From positions 1-20,120 of the forward strand of contig CANKVI010000007.1 in the NCBI GenBank assembly GCA_947487095.1: a stretch of DNA of 20,120 nt, in the 5' to 3' direction. The DNA is from Acidimicrobiaceae bacterium (GTDB lineage Bacteria; Actinomycetota; Acidimicrobiia; Acidimicrobiales; Ilumatobacteraceae). The position numbers and the translations under genes are program-made. Shown here piece after piece: positions 1 to 8,653 of this stretch; position 1 is the stretch's first letter; every line of letters begins with the position of its first letter. The notes under the pieces are model-generated. The model was not told the DNA's origin, searched no databases, and saw only the letters and a list, made by a program, of their open reading frames with translations.

Positions 1-75
1 ATTTACTTTGATATTGGTCACATCTTCGTTTTGCGCATCGAAATCAATTTCGTCGTGCGTCACTTCAGGTTCCAC
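1..75 (-). CDS. Unidentified protein, N-terminal fragment cut by window edge
   Basis: A GTG codon at 75 opens a frame of 25 codons that runs off the left edge without a stop. An in-frame TAG lies four codons upstream, so the GTG is the only plausible start in this frame. The visible residues are acidic and polar (MEPEVTHDEIDFDAQNEDV...), with no recognisable motif. The frame begins 28 bases after the stop of the CPBP protease gene on the same strand and could be the third gene of that unit. A TAGGCT hexamer ends six bases before the GTG, which could be its own -10 box. The function cannot be guessed, and the frame might be spurious because it is so short. Confidence 0.4.
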   Translation of the reverse strand, partial: MEPEVTHDEIDFDAQNEDVTNIKVN

Positions 76-103
76 GTAGTCAGCCTAGGTGTACCAGCAC
101 TCG

Positions 104-811
104 CTAGCGCGTCAGCGCCATGACTGTTAGTGCTGTTGCATTAAACGACACGTGAGTAACGATGGATAGCCCTAACCGCTTCGTTCGTGAAAAACACAAT
201 CCAAGGACGAGCGCAAACGCGAAAAGCCCTGGAAATTCTGCAAGTTGCAGATGCACTGCCGCAAACCAGAAGGAAGCAAGAAACAGTGAAATTCGAGCAC
301 CGTATGCAGCCGCCAAATTGTGTTGGATGAATCCTCGATACACGATCTCTTCCACGAGAGGTGCGCAAATGACGACAATCACAAAAAGGAGCACTATCCA
401 CGCACCCTGCGCCGCATCGAACAAATCGTTTGCTCGCTTTTCAACTGCTTCCTTATTGAACAGTGAGGGGAACATCAGCTGGAACGGAAGCGTCACAAGA
501 ACCACCAGCAGCAATTGGCTCGCCATTCCAAGTGGAATACCCCACAAGTCCTTTGCTTGAAAACGTATTGCGAAATCCTGAGCAAAGTTTCCAGATCCTT
601 GTCGCTTTGATACCCACATCAAAACACCGATGTACGGACCCCACAGCGTTAGTGCCGACAACGCAAGCACCCAAGTTGGTACAGCATCTACACCCGCATA
701 TCCGAGCACCGAGATAACTACGGAACCACAAATGTTGGCAAAAAGATACGTCAATGACCACACCGCGAACACGCGGAACGGCGGAACCAGTTGCGGCTGC
801 TCAGCCAGCAA
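104..811 (-). CDS. CPBP (CAAX/Abi-type) intramembrane metalloprotease
   Basis: The 235-residue protein is strongly hydrophobic, with several membrane segments (about 15-38, 46-66, 93-115, 136-152 and 175-205). It carries the family signature: the EEIVYR glutamate/arginine motif at 154-159, a histidine at 187 (FAAVH) and the H220-x3-N224 motif. These are the metal ligands and catalytic residues of the CPBP family, which includes eukaryotic Rce1 and bacterial Abi proteins. Bacterial members cleave or modify membrane substrates that are mostly unknown, so the substrate here cannot be named. The start is the TTG at 811, which lies inside the end of the DUF3499 gene. The 11-base overlap suggests translational coupling. 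No signal peptide is expected beyond the first membrane helix. Confidence 0.88.
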   Translation of the reverse strand: MLAEQPQLVPPFRVFAVWSLTYLFANICGSVVISVLGYAGVDAVPTWVLALSALTLWGPYIGVLMWVSKRQGSGNFAQDFAIRFQAKDLWGIPLGMASQLLLVVLVTLPFQLMFPSLFNKEAVEKRANDLFDAAQGAWIVLLFVIVVICAPLVEEIVYRGFIQHNLAAAYGARISLFLASFWFAAVHLQLAEFPGLFAFALVLGLCFSRTKRLGLSIVTHVSFNATALTVMALTR

Positions 812-1031
812 GACGATTTGGCACGATCAAGCGGAAACGATCGCGACGATCTTCCATTCTCCACCCGCCAGGAACCGTAAGCCGCCTACCGTGCTGTTCG
901 CACAGGTCGTACGCGTGAGGATCATTTTCCTGCGCTAGGTCATCGATCCAGACCAAAGCACGGCTGTATTGATAGGTCAACGTCATCGACGCATCTTCCT
1001 TGCAAACAGGACGGGAACACTTACGAGTCAC
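801..1031 (-). CDS. DUF3499 family protein, small Cys/His (probable zinc-binding) protein
   Basis: The GTG at 1031 gives a 76-residue protein that matches the actinobacterial DUF3499 pattern: an N-terminal RKCSRPVC with C5 and C10, a middle segment ending in PHAYDLCEQH with C44 and H47, then RLTVPGGW. C5/C10 and C44/H47 could together bind one zinc ion; this is inferred from spacing, and the family's function is unknown. The open frame extends further upstream, but the homology begins at this GTG. The protein is short for the family, whose members often have extra C-terminal residues. In mycobacteria the homologue (Rv3258c, from memory) sits near the mannose and F420 genes, as it does here. 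It is the first gene of a leftward unit with the CPBP protease. Confidence 0.85.
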   Translation of the reverse strand: MTRKCSRPVCKEDASMTLTYQYSRALVWIDDLAQENDPHAYDLCEQHGRRLTVPGGWRMEDRRDRFRLIVPNRLAG

Positions 1032-1085
1032 GGTGTAAAACCTAATTCTTGTGACATATAAAACGGTGGATTTGAGCCGTAGCAA
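1032..1085 (-). promoter_or_regulatory. Candidate promoters for the DUF3499 gene
   Basis: Two alternatives are visible upstream of the GTG at 1031. The nearer is a TAGGTT hexamer (1039-1044) ending seven bases before the GTG, which would put the transcription start at the start codon (leaderless). No good -35 box accompanies it. The farther is TTGCTA (1080-1085), a 17-base spacer, then TTTATA (1057-1062), which would give a short leader. There is no Shine-Dalgarno sequence. Both calls rest on consensus matching alone. Confidence 0.35.
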
Positions 1086-1093
1086 GGCACGAC

Positions 1094-1129
1094 GAGACAC
1101 CTTGCAACATCTGCCCGTAACATGGCCCC
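1094..1129 (+). promoter_or_regulatory. Candidate leaderless promoter for ftsH
   Basis: TAACAT (1118-1123) fits the TAnnnT pattern of a -10 box and ends six bases before the ftsH GTG start. GAGACA (1094-1099) lies 18 bases upstream and matches the last four bases of the -35 consensus. No Shine-Dalgarno sequence is seen before the GTG. The 98-base gap between ftsH and the DUF3499 gene must hold both divergent promoters. Confidence 0.3.
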
Positions 1130-3064
1130 GTGAGCAAACTCCCACCACCTCCTCCACAGTCCAACAAGCGCAAGAACTCCCCTCTTTCAGGAAAGCCAGG
1201 TTCATCAAAGCCTGGGCAGAACAAGTCGGGCAAAGAGCGCACACCCATGCCTCGCTGGGCAGTGTGGGTATTGATTGCAGTCGCAGCAGGACTCATCGCA
1301 GGCCCACGCTTGTGGCCTGCTTCGACTGCCACGAAAGTGACTTACACAGAGTTTCTTGACCTTGTTCAAAGTGGCAAAGTCAGCAGTGTTGAGATCAACA
1401 ACTTGAGCAACACCATCAGCGGAAAAATGTCTGACGGCAGTGAGTTCATCACCACTGGAGCAGCATCGCTGTCCGATGCGGATGAGCAGTTGCTGAAGGA
1501 AAAAGGTGTCGACTACGACTACTCAACTCCTCAAGGCAATTTCTTCACGAACTTGATCCCAATTCTGCTCCCATTTTTCCTCATCATGGGTTTCTTCATT
1601 TGGATGCAACGCCGTGCGATGGGTCAGGCCGGAAACATCATGTCTATAGGTCGTAGTCGCGCGAAGAATTACAACGCAGACAAACCAAGTACCACGTTTG
1701 CTGATGTTGCTGGATATGAAGGTGTGAAGCAGGAGATCAAAGAAGTTGTTGACTTCCTTCGCATGCCAGAGCGTTTTAAGGAAATTGGTGCGCGCGTACC
1801 AAAGGGCATTTTGCTCGTAGGACCTCCGGGAACAGGAAAAACTCTGTTCGCACGAGCAGTTGCCGGCGAAGCTGGTGTTGGGTTTCTGTCAGTAACCGGT
1901 TCCGACTTCATGGAAATGTTCGTGGGCGTTGGCGCAAGCCGTGTACGCGACTTGTTTCAGCAAGCAGCAAAAATGGGCCGTGCAATCATTTTCATCGATG
2001 AAATTGACTCCATTGGTCGAAAGCGTGGAGCTGGTCTCGGTGGTGGTCACGACGAGCGTGAGCAAACACTTAACCAAATGCTCGCTGAAATGGACGGCTT
2101 TGAAGCAACCGAAGGCATTGTCGTCATGGCAGCAACAAACCGCCCCGACATTCTTGATCCAGCGTTACTTCGCCCAGGTCGCTTCGATCGCCAGATCATT
2201 GTTCCGCTGCCCGAATCCGATGAGCGACTTGCAATTTTGAAAGTTCACTCGCAAGGCAAGCGCATGGGATCAGACATCGACCTTGACACCATGGCAAAAG
2301 CAACTCCCGGTATGAGCGGTGCAGACTTGGCAAACCTCGTCAACGAAGCAGCTCTTTTTGCAGTACGCCGCGGTTCAACCCACATTGAGCGAATTGACTT
2401 TGAAAATGCTCGCGACCGAGTTGTGCTTGGCGCGCGACGCGAAAGCTTGGTTCTCAACGCCGAAGAGAAGCGTGCAACGGCGTACCACGAAGGTGGACAT
2501 GCCGTTCTTGCAACCGTGCTTCCTTACAGCGACCCACTGCACAAGGTGACAATTTTGCCGCGAGGCATGGCACTTGGTGTCACCTGGTCACTCCCTGAAG
2601 AGCGCCACACCTATTCGCGTGAGTATTTTGAAGATGTCATCTGCAAAGCAATGGGTGGACGCGTTGCCGAAATGATGGTGTTCGGAGCACTCAACAGCGG
2701 AGCCGCGAACGACTTGGAGCAAGCAACAAACATTGCTCGCCGTATGGTGCGCGAATGGGGAATGAGCGACGCAGTTGGCCCGATGGCATTTGCAGGTCAA
2801 CAACAAGTATTCCTTGGTGAAGACCTCATGACAAGTGGTCGCGAATACAGCGACGAGATGGCTCGCAAGATTGACGACGAAATCAGTCGCATTCTTCGCG
2901 AACAAGAAGCTCGTGCACGCGTAACCCTTGAAAAACATCGCCGCGGTCTTGACCTTGTTGCACAAGCACTTCTTGATCAAGAAACAATCGATGCTGCAAT
3001 GGTCTCACGACTCATTCAGCAAGGGCTCGGCGAACCAAGTCGCCAAACCACTCCAAACAACTAG
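1130..3064 (+). CDS. ftsH: ATP-dependent zinc metalloprotease FtsH
   Basis: The 644-residue membrane-bound AAA+ protease extracts and degrades misfolded or regulated membrane and cytosolic proteins as a hexamer. Domain order is standard. A proline- and lysine-rich tail (1-40) leads to membrane helix 1 (about 43-58), an extracytoplasmic domain (about 61-140) and helix 2 (about 141-159). The AAA domain follows, with Walker A GPPGTGKT at 231-238, Walker B ending in D290-E291, and a second region of homology carrying the arginine fingers (RPGRFDRQ). The zinc site is HEGGH (H453, E454, H457) with the third ligand D528. The GTG at 1130 is chosen because it gives a basic cytosolic tail before helix 1; an ATG at 1122 is out of frame and stops at once. 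The gene stands alone, without the hpt/folE neighbours common in actinobacteria. Its stop shares CTAG with the convergent gene. Confidence 0.97.
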   Translation: MSKLPPPPPQSNKRKNSPLSGKPGSSKPGQNKSGKERTPMPRWAVWVLIAVAAGLIAGPRLWPASTATKVTYTEFLDLVQSGKVSSVEINNLSNTISGKMSDGSEFITTGAASLSDADEQLLKEKGVDYDYSTPQGNFFTNLIPILLPFFLIMGFFIWMQRRAMGQAGNIMSIGRSRAKNYNADKPSTTFADVAGYEGVKQEIKEVVDFLRMPERFKEIGARVPKGILLVGPPGTGKTLFARAVAGEAGVGFLSVTGSDFMEMFVGVGASRVRDLFQQAAKMGRAIIFIDEIDSIGRKRGAGLGGGHDEREQTLNQMLAEMDGFEATEGIVVMAATNRPDILDPALLRPGRFDRQIIVPLPESDERLAILKVHSQGKRMGSDIDLDTMAKATPGMSGADLANLVNEAALFAVRRGSTHIERIDFENARDRVVLGARRESLVLNAEEKRATAYHEGGHAVLATVLPYSDPLHKVTILPRGMALGVTWSLPEERHTYSREYFEDVICKAMGGRVAEMMVFGALNSGAANDLEQATNIARRMVREWGMSDAVGPMAFAGQQQVFLGEDLMTSGREYSDEMARKIDDEISRILREQEARARVTLEKHRRGLDLVAQALLDQETIDAAMVSRLIQQGLGEPSRQTTPNN

Positions 3065-3504
3065 TGGCAATCCCCCTCCTGGGGGTCAGGAAGACCATCG
3101 CGTACGCGAGCCAATGCGGCCCATATATCGGTTGCGCTTGCTGGCCCGAGAAAACCTTTATGCACTACGCCTTGGCCGTCTGCGATCAACAGCGTTGGCA
3201 CCGCATCAATGGCATATTTCTTATGCATCTCTCGATGAGAAGTAAATTCACAAATTTCAACTGCAACTGACCGAGATTTGAGCACAACTGCTTTGCGCTC
3301 AATATCTGCACACGTCGTACAGGATGAAGAAGTGAACGCCAACACCAACCATTCTTTATCCGATTCTGAAAAATCACTTCGGTCAACTTGCGTTGGCATT
3401 GATGGGTTCGCCTGTGTTGGTGCCTGAACTGTTCGCTTACTCAACACCTTGTTCAGCGCAACAGCTACGACAATCGCTGCCGCGACAATGAGCAAACGAA
3501 TCAT
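3061..3504 (-). CDS. Membrane-anchored thioredoxin-like protein
   Basis: The 147-residue protein has an N-terminal membrane helix (about 3-19), a polar linker, and a thioredoxin-like domain from about residue 50. The redox motif CTTC is at 62-65, and the cis-proline loop AVPTLL has P103. The anchor suggests the domain faces outward, where it would reduce or exchange disulfides in envelope proteins; that orientation is inferred. Extra cysteines at 85 and 146 (the penultimate residue) are unusual for a plain thioredoxin. It is the last gene of a leftward operon: its ATG overlaps the DUF5719 stop as ATGA (3501-3504), and a GGAAG stretch upstream is a plausible ribosome site. The likely client is a product of this operon. 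A role in cytochrome maturation is possible, but nothing nearby supports it. Confidence 0.8.
   Translation of the reverse strand: MIRLLIVAAAIVVAVALNKVLSKRTVQAPTQANPSMPTQVDRSDFSESDKEWLVLAFTSSSCTTCADIERKAVVLKSRSVAVEICEFTSHREMHKKYAIDAVPTLLIADGQGVVHKGFLGPASATDIWAALARVRDGLPDPQEGDCH
3072..3085. terminator. Short GC hairpin near the ftsH / thioredoxin convergence
   Basis: CCCCC, a four-base TCCT loop and GGGGG form a perfect five-pair stem eight bases past the ftsH stop. It lies inside the last codons of the convergent thioredoxin-like gene, because the two stop codons share CTAG. There is no T-run on either side, so it is at best a weak or factor-assisted terminator for ftsH. It may simply reflect the codons it spans. 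Confidence 0.25.
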
Positions 3505-5003
3505 GAGCCAACTTCCGGCGATGGAATTGTCGGTATCGCAAGGACCGCACTACGACCGATCAAGTCGTGGCCGCGCAACAGCATGCGTTGCACCACAACT
3601 GGAGTTGTTGCGCGAATTACGACTTCGCCACTGGATACTCCGGCTGGCACTGGAATAGAAACAAGGCCACTCGCTGGAAGCACAATTGATTCCAGCCCAA
3701 CAATTGGCACTTCTCCTGCTGGACCAATTTGCGAAACGGTTACTGTTCCGTCAAGCGGAGTTGCATTCAACACCACAAGTGAATCGTCAATTCCACTCGA
3801 GACTCCACTTGGGGCAATCCACACCGTTGAAGTTGCACCCATTGGAGCACCCAAAACCACCGAAGTGCCGACGGTGTTGCCCGCTCGCCTATTGATGACT
3901 TGTTCCACAACAACGCCTGTGGCCTCTACGCCAGGCTCACCTATTGACGAAACAACAATTCCGTAACGACCATTTGGAACACCCGGCAACGACCCAGTAT
4001 CGAACAGCGTGACTCTTCCTGCTGGTGCAGTAAGACTCGCAGGTTCAATTTGAGCATCAGGACTTGCGCCAATCACAAACATCACGCTCAAGATCGCATC
4101 GTTACGCGTTGGATTCAAAATTACTAATTGCTCGGAACTTCCTTCCAGCTTTTCACCATCTGCAAACCACCACTCTGAACTCACACCACTTGCGCCAAGC
4201 GCCATGGTGTAACCCAATCTTCCGTCCCCCAGATAGTGCTGTGATCGACCGACAACCAATTTTCCGGACGTTGCATGCACCTCAACCGCGACCACCGGCT
4301 CATTACGCGCACCCTCATCGGCCATGTTTAGTGCGATAACAGATCGTGGAGGAATGACGAAGCCATGCAGACGGCTTGGCTCACGGGTTGATTCCTTCGT
4401 AACAAAAGAGACATCAACAACTGTTGAATCGCTGTACGGATTTGTGAGAATAATGTGATTCAGACTGTCGGCGCCTGTAAACCCATCAGCAAAGTACCAA
4501 TCTGTTGCAGGTTCATTCGCGCACTGGGCAACAGAATTTCCCGCAGGATGATTGATGAACTGCTCGGCCGTCCCGACACCACCGAGAATCTCCACAATCG
4601 CGCTGATAAATGAAGCCTCTATTCCTTCTTTCACGTTTACTGCTACCTGTGAACGTGCAGCAACAGTCACCGAAGTCACAACTGGAGAAACTCCCACTCC
4701 AAGTCGAGTGATCGTGGCATTAAAGTCTGTGTCAGAAGGGTTCGAGATCACAATTGACCCAGAGATTGTCCCATCGTTGCCTGGCACACCTGGACAAAAC
4801 CAACTCGTGGAAATGCGCTGATCCAACGACACAAACGGCATGACCGGAACGGGAACCATTTCAGATTCGGCTACAACTTCGTCGCGCTGATTTGTTAACA
4901 CCATTGCACCGACCATCAACAGCGCCGAGACAAAAACAGCTAACTGACGAATACTTAAGTGCGTGCGGTTCTGCACGTTTGCGAGACGTTGGTTTTCGTT
5001 CAT
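3501..5003 (-). CDS. DUF5719 family surface protein
   Basis: The 500-residue protein has a short cytosolic tail, one membrane helix (about 20-38) and a long extracytoplasmic part rich in beta-type, valine/serine/glycine segments. Repeated units follow a pattern of tryptophan plus aromatic (WFCPG, WYFADG, WWFADG, WIAPSG) and then 'ILNPT/ISNPS' stretches. This layout suggests about four tandem beta-sandwich-like repeats. It matches DUF5719, an actinobacterial family of unknown function that I recall being encoded beside large GT2 glycosyltransferases, as here. The ATG at 5003 has a good ribosome site (GGTGGAG) and overlaps the glycosyltransferase stop as ATGA (5000-5003). The two products probably form a complex or act on the same envelope glycan. 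Family assignment rests on length, context and repeat pattern. Confidence 0.8.
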   Translation of the reverse strand: MNENQRLANVQNRTHLSIRQLAVFVSALLMVGAMVLTNQRDEVVAESEMVPVPVMPFVSLDQRISTSWFCPGVPGNDGTISGSIVISNPSDTDFNATITRLGVGVSPVVTSVTVAARSQVAVNVKEGIEASFISAIVEILGGVGTAEQFINHPAGNSVAQCANEPATDWYFADGFTGADSLNHIILTNPYSDSTVVDVSFVTKESTREPSRLHGFVIPPRSVIALNMADEGARNEPVVAVEVHATSGKLVVGRSQHYLGDGRLGYTMALGASGVSSEWWFADGEKLEGSSEQLVILNPTRNDAILSVMFVIGASPDAQIEPASLTAPAGRVTLFDTGSLPGVPNGRYGIVVSSIGEPGVEATGVVVEQVINRRAGNTVGTSVVLGAPMGATSTVWIAPSGVSSGIDDSLVVLNATPLDGTVTVSQIGPAGEVPIVGLESIVLPASGLVSIPVPAGVSSGEVVIRATTPVVVQRMLLRGHDLIGRSAVLAIPTIPSPEVGS

Positions 5004-8000
5004 TGTTCTCCACCTGCATTAAATGACAGGGCCGGCAAACCTTGGTCGCCAACAACGGTCACTTCACCGCTTTTGTCTTGTAGAAAACGGCGCTTGATTC
5101 TGCCAATATCGAAAACCGCAAGCATTACCAACAGCCACAGCAGTGTTTGAACAAACATGAACGCATACTGCGAAATTGGGGTGCTGTATTGCAACTCCAC
5201 CAATCCACCATCGCTCACGTCAAATGCCGTTGTGCCACCAAAAGCAATTCGCGGTTGTACTTCCGTTCCAGCAACTTCAAGACGAAGTCGTTCACTAAAT
5301 GGAACCGCTAGGTGCACCGTGGCAGAGCCAACTTCCGTTGCAACGCTTGCAATATCGTCAACACGTGCGATCGGCATTGTCGATTGCAATTCAGATGACA
5401 ACAACACTTCATCGCCTGCTTGCTTGCTCAATATTGAGGAATTCTCGTCAAGAACTGAAAGCGAAGGAAGCCACGCCATGTTCTCGTAAATCACCAGATC
5501 ACTTGCAAGATACACACGTCGAAAATCAAGTTGAGTAGAAAGTGCTGCGAGCAAACCTTCTGGAAGCGGCAGTGGCCTATCTACCGTCGACTCGCCACCA
5601 TCAATTTTCGGCAACACGACATACCGCACAGCAAGTGGTGCTAGCAGTCGCCCACCGCGTACGGTCTCACGCCCAATAACTGCGCGAAGTGCATTCTTAA
5701 CATTGCTATTCAGTTCGTTCGGCTTTGACCATCGGTCCCGCATGGTCAACTCACCATCGTCGGCAATAGCAAACGCAACAGTGTCGGTAACACGCATTGA
5801 CGAGATTGGAAGCACCTCACTTCGCCCCACGTACACAACGTTGTAGTCACCTTCAGGAGGGTTTGATTGCATTTGCGTATACAAATCTGCGACCACCGAA
5901 TTCGACTGATTCCATGAGCCTCCTACCGCCATCGAAACAGCAGGTAGTGCACCGACCAAGGATGCAATCACTGCGCCAGTTACAACAGGCTTCCACCATC
6001 TGTATGCCGATGTCAGCTCATCATCGAAAACAAAACTCGCCAATGCACCAGCACCAAGCGCAAGTCCGCAAGCAACAACGGCCAAGAGTTGACCGAAGCT
6101 TGGCGCGGCAATATTGAGCACATCGGAGTCAATCAAAACGATCAATAGACCTGTAAACACCACGAGAGACAACGAGCGCGTTGCCCAGATGAAGGTAGTT
6201 GAGCGGGTCACTACGACACTCACAAACACGGGAATGTAAAGACCTAGCGCAATAATTCCGAATCGCAGTATTCCGCCATCAAACCTTGCAAGCTGAGTAA
6301 GGCCCACTTGCTGAACTGATGCCGCTTGGCTTCCAACGAAATGGTCTATCCACTGCGAATTCGCAAATTGACTGACCCATGGCGCGTTCAGCACCAATGC
6401 ACCAACCACCAACGCAACAACGACACGCCTCACGGCAAAGGCTTGTCGCATGCTTAAGCGAGCAATGAGTCCGCCAATGATCCATGTAATTGCCACCCAA
6501 ACAACAAGTGCCAGGAAGGTTGGAACGAAAGCAAATACCACTGCAGTAAACAGCACTGCAGTGGCAAGAAGCTGAGTTTGTTTTGCACCACTTAAACCTG
6601 ACTCAGCTCGAACAAACAGTCGTATCACCCATGGAAGCGACGCGTACACGAGCACATCACTCAGGCGACCTTTACTGAGCGCAACGAATGGGAGTGGTAC
6701 TGCGACATACATCGCCATGCCAATTACGCGCGCGCGAAGCGAAAAATACCCTGCCGGCACTTTCCACATCCCAAATGCACCGACAAATACGGAACCAATG
6801 ATGAGTGCTGTTTGCAGTGTCCCGGTTTGACCAAAAGAGATTGCCCCCGCAATCGCCATGAGTACATAGCCACTCGAGTTCGATCCAGCAGAACCAAATC
6901 CGCCTTGCGTCCACCCGCTTACAAATGAAGAGATCAATGCACGTGGAGACTCAGTTGCAGACCGCATTGGCAAAAACTCACCGACACGCGAAACTCCATT
7001 CCAAATAAAGTTCCTGCTCCCCACAAGCACAAAAACCGTAACTGCAATAAACACATTGGTAACGAATCGCTGATGGCTCACCGCGTTCTTGCGATCTTTT
7101 TGGGCTAGCGAAGCCTGCTGAATTCGTTTACTGCGACGTCGCACAAACGATGAGAATCTTGCACTTCCGGAAACCTGCAGATCATGAATCTCGCTTGCTG
7201 AAACACGCCGCAGTGGCCGCACTTCGGACCTCCGACGAATGATGTACGGCAAATCAATTACTACTGCAAGCGATGCGCGAAGCGACGCAAGAGCTGCGGT
7301 GAATCCTCCACCAAAAACCCCTGCGACAACTTGCACAACAGACGCAACCAACATCTGCAACATGACAAACGGAAGTTGCAGGCTGCCCGAAAGTGAGACC
7401 ACTGTGCGAACACGATTGCGAGCTTGAGCATAAGTTCGCGCCATGTCGGTGGCTCGACTATCTATACCGTTTCTGTGACGCGCTTTTGCTGACGGAACAA
7501 TTAGTACACGCGCTCCACTCAAATGAGCACGCCAACAGAGGTCCAGATCCTCTCCGAAAAAATCAATTCTGCGATTAAAGCCGCCGAGTTCTCTAAACAG
7601 GTCCGATCGAATGAGCACACAAGCAGAAGAAAGCGCAAACACGTCGCGCACGCTGTCGTGTTGTTCTTGATCTTTTTCGTTTTCACCAATCATCTGCTCA
7701 ACTTCGCCAATGCGATCAACATTGAGTCCAACACTTTGCAAAATCGTTGGGTCGTCCCACTCCACAAGCTTTGGTCCAACCAGACCAGCATTGGAGCGGT
7801 AGGTCTCTTCAATCAATCGCTCAATTGCTTCTGGCTCGAGTGCCACGTCGTCGTGTAACAGGCAAAAGAAGCCACCCTCTCCGTCAACAAGCCGAGCAAC
7901 TTCATTGGACACCAACCCGAAACCTGGATTGCCCTCAATTTGACGGACCACAGCTTGAGGCAAAACAGAATGAATAAGTTCGGTTAGGTCGACATCAAAT

Positions 8001-8200
8001 CCGTCAACGCCATGTGCCTTGCCACCGACCACAAAAAACAGGGTTTGCAACTGCGGGTACGTTTGGGCGGCAAGAGCCCGAAGTGACTCCTCGAACCACG
8101 GGCCGGGCCGATAGACCACCATGCTGGCCACAACGGGCGGGGCGACCAAAGCCCGTCTTGGGAACCGCTCATCTTCGGCTAAATGGTCGGTATTCATCAC
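5000..8200 (-). CDS. Large multi-membrane GT2 family glycosyltransferase
   Basis: The 1066-residue protein begins with a cytosolic GT2 domain (about 22-245). HDD (D117, D118) stands in the sugar-nucleotide metal-binding position and GEDLDLCWR (E217, D218) supplies the probable catalytic base. A membrane stretch follows at about 268-305, then many more helices from about 375 to 770, then a long polar, probably extracytoplasmic part (about 790-1010) and a last helix (about 1015-1033) before a basic tail. This architecture is typical of the roughly 1000-1100-residue actinobacterial GT2 proteins coupled to DUF5719, thought to act in cell-envelope glycan assembly. The donor and acceptor sugars cannot be read from sequence. 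The start is GTG at 8200; the adjacent ATG at 8197 is equally possible. It heads a three-gene, ATGA-coupled operon. A TAGCCT hexamer ends nine bases before the GTG. Confidence 0.9.
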   Translation of the reverse strand: MMNTDHLAEDERFPRRALVAPPVVASMVVYRPGPWFEESLRALAAQTYPQLQTLFFVVGGKAHGVDGFDVDLTELIHSVLPQAVVRQIEGNPGFGLVSNEVARLVDGEGGFFCLLHDDVALEPEAIERLIEETYRSNAGLVGPKLVEWDDPTILQSVGLNVDRIGEVEQMIGENEKDQEQHDSVRDVFALSSACVLIRSDLFRELGGFNRRIDFFGEDLDLCWRAHLSGARVLIVPSAKARHRNGIDSRATDMARTYAQARNRVRTVVSLSGSLQLPFVMLQMLVASVVQVVAGVFGGGFTAALASLRASLAVVIDLPYIIRRRSEVRPLRRVSASEIHDLQVSGSARFSSFVRRRSKRIQQASLAQKDRKNAVSHQRFVTNVFIAVTVFVLVGSRNFIWNGVSRVGEFLPMRSATESPRALISSFVSGWTQGGFGSAGSNSSGYVLMAIAGAISFGQTGTLQTALIIGSVFVGAFGMWKVPAGYFSLRARVIGMAMYVAVPLPFVALSKGRLSDVLVYASLPWVIRLFVRAESGLSGAKQTQLLATAVLFTAVVFAFVPTFLALVVWVAITWIIGGLIARLSMRQAFAVRRVVVALVVGALVLNAPWVSQFANSQWIDHFVGSQAASVQQVGLTQLARFDGGILRFGIIALGLYIPVFVSVVVTRSTTFIWATRSLSLVVFTGLLIVLIDSDVLNIAAPSFGQLLAVVACGLALGAGALASFVFDDELTSAYRWWKPVVTGAVIASLVGALPAVSMAVGGSWNQSNSVVADLYTQMQSNPPEGDYNVVYVGRSEVLPISSMRVTDTVAFAIADDGELTMRDRWSKPNELNSNVKNALRAVIGRETVRGGRLLAPLAVRYVVLPKIDGGESTVDRPLPLPEGLLAALSTQLDFRRVYLASDLVIYENMAWLPSLSVLDENSSILSKQAGDEVLLSSELQSTMPIARVDDIASVATEVGSATVHLAVPFSERLRLEVAGTEVQPRIAFGGTTAFDVSDGGLVELQYSTPISQYAFMFVQTLLWLLVMLAVFDIGRIKRRFLQDKSGEVTVVGDQGLPALSFNAGGEQ

Positions 8201-8260
8201 GGCTCATTCAGGCTAGTTGGCTGTTGAAGAGACCTCATTCCACAGAATTGTCGCTACTGC

Positions 8261-8326
8261 TTGCAATAGTTAGCACTTTGGGCTACCCTTGCTAGCACAA
8301 AGTTTTTAAACCCCGTAACCAAAGGA
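8261..8326 (+). promoter_or_regulatory. Candidate promoter and ribosome site for the small protein gene
   Basis: TTGCAA (8261-8266), a 17-base spacer and TACCCT (8284-8289) form a reasonable -35/-10 pair. The leader of roughly 37 bases ends with AAAGGA (8321-8326), six bases before the ATG. This is the only first-in-unit gene in the window with a clear Shine-Dalgarno sequence and untranslated leader. A duplicated TAGCAC motif overlaps the promoter. Confidence 0.4.
8271..8298 (+). repeat. Direct repeat TAGCAC, 22-base period, over the promoter
   Basis: TAGCAC occurs at 8271-8276 and 8293-8298, starting 22 bases apart, about two turns of the helix. The copies flank the proposed -10 box, a sensible place for a regulator to bind on one face of the DNA. 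With six-base units the pairing could be chance. Confidence 0.25.
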
Positions 8327-8332
8327 ACCCCC

Positions 8333-8653
8333 ATGAAAATTCCGAACATCAAGTTCCCAACAATTCCTAGTCTTGATCTCACCAAATTCGATGCACAAAA
8401 AGTGCTCAGTCAACTTCCTCGCATACCTACCGACCGCGCAAAAGAATTAGCGAAAGACGCCGCCTATACCACTGTTGGTTTTGGTGTTCTTGCCTTTCAG
8501 AAAACTCAAGTGCGTCGCCAAGAAGTGATCGCTGAAGTCAAAGCAAAACTGCCTGTAGTTGCCGAAGAAGCCGTCGCCCAAGCAACATCAGCAATCACTA
8601 ACCTACGAAGGCTTGTCTCCAACAGAAAACCAACCACCGAACAGCACAGCTAG
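8333..8653 (+). CDS. Small uncharacterised helical protein
   Basis: The 106-residue protein starts at an ATG with a strong ribosome site. After an N-terminal part rich in I, P and K, it has an alanine-rich, probably amphipathic helical centre (about 38-85, including DAAYTTVGFGVLAFQ and QVRRQEVIAEVKAKL) and a polar tail. There is no signal peptide, cysteine or clear membrane span; the segment at 44-56 is only moderately hydrophobic. I do not recognise a characterised family. The pattern loosely recalls phasin- or HbhA-like surface-binding helical proteins, which is inference only. It is the first gene of a rightward unit, and the flippase frame opens inside its 3' end, so the two are probably co-expressed. 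Confidence 0.75.
   Translation: MKIPNIKFPTIPSLDLTKFDAQKVLSQLPRIPTDRAKELAKDAAYTTVGFGVLAFQKTQVRRQEVIAEVKAKLPVVAEEAVAQATSAITNLRRLVSNRKPTTEQHS

Noticed and set aside
1122..1133. ATG at 1122 as the ftsH start
   Set aside because: It is out of frame with ftsH and reads ATG GCC CCG TGA, stopping after three codons. The GTG at 1130 is in frame.
2486..2500. FtsH zinc motif reads HEGGH instead of the more familiar HEAGH
   Set aside because: Both histidines and the glutamate are kept, the changed position is a small residue in the variable part of HExxH, and the third ligand D528 is in place. No loss of function is implied.
8271..8300. CIRCE heat-shock operator (TTAGCACTC-N9-GAGTGCTAA)
   Set aside because: Only one arm-like sequence is present, in direct rather than inverted repetition, and the gene behind it is not a chaperone.
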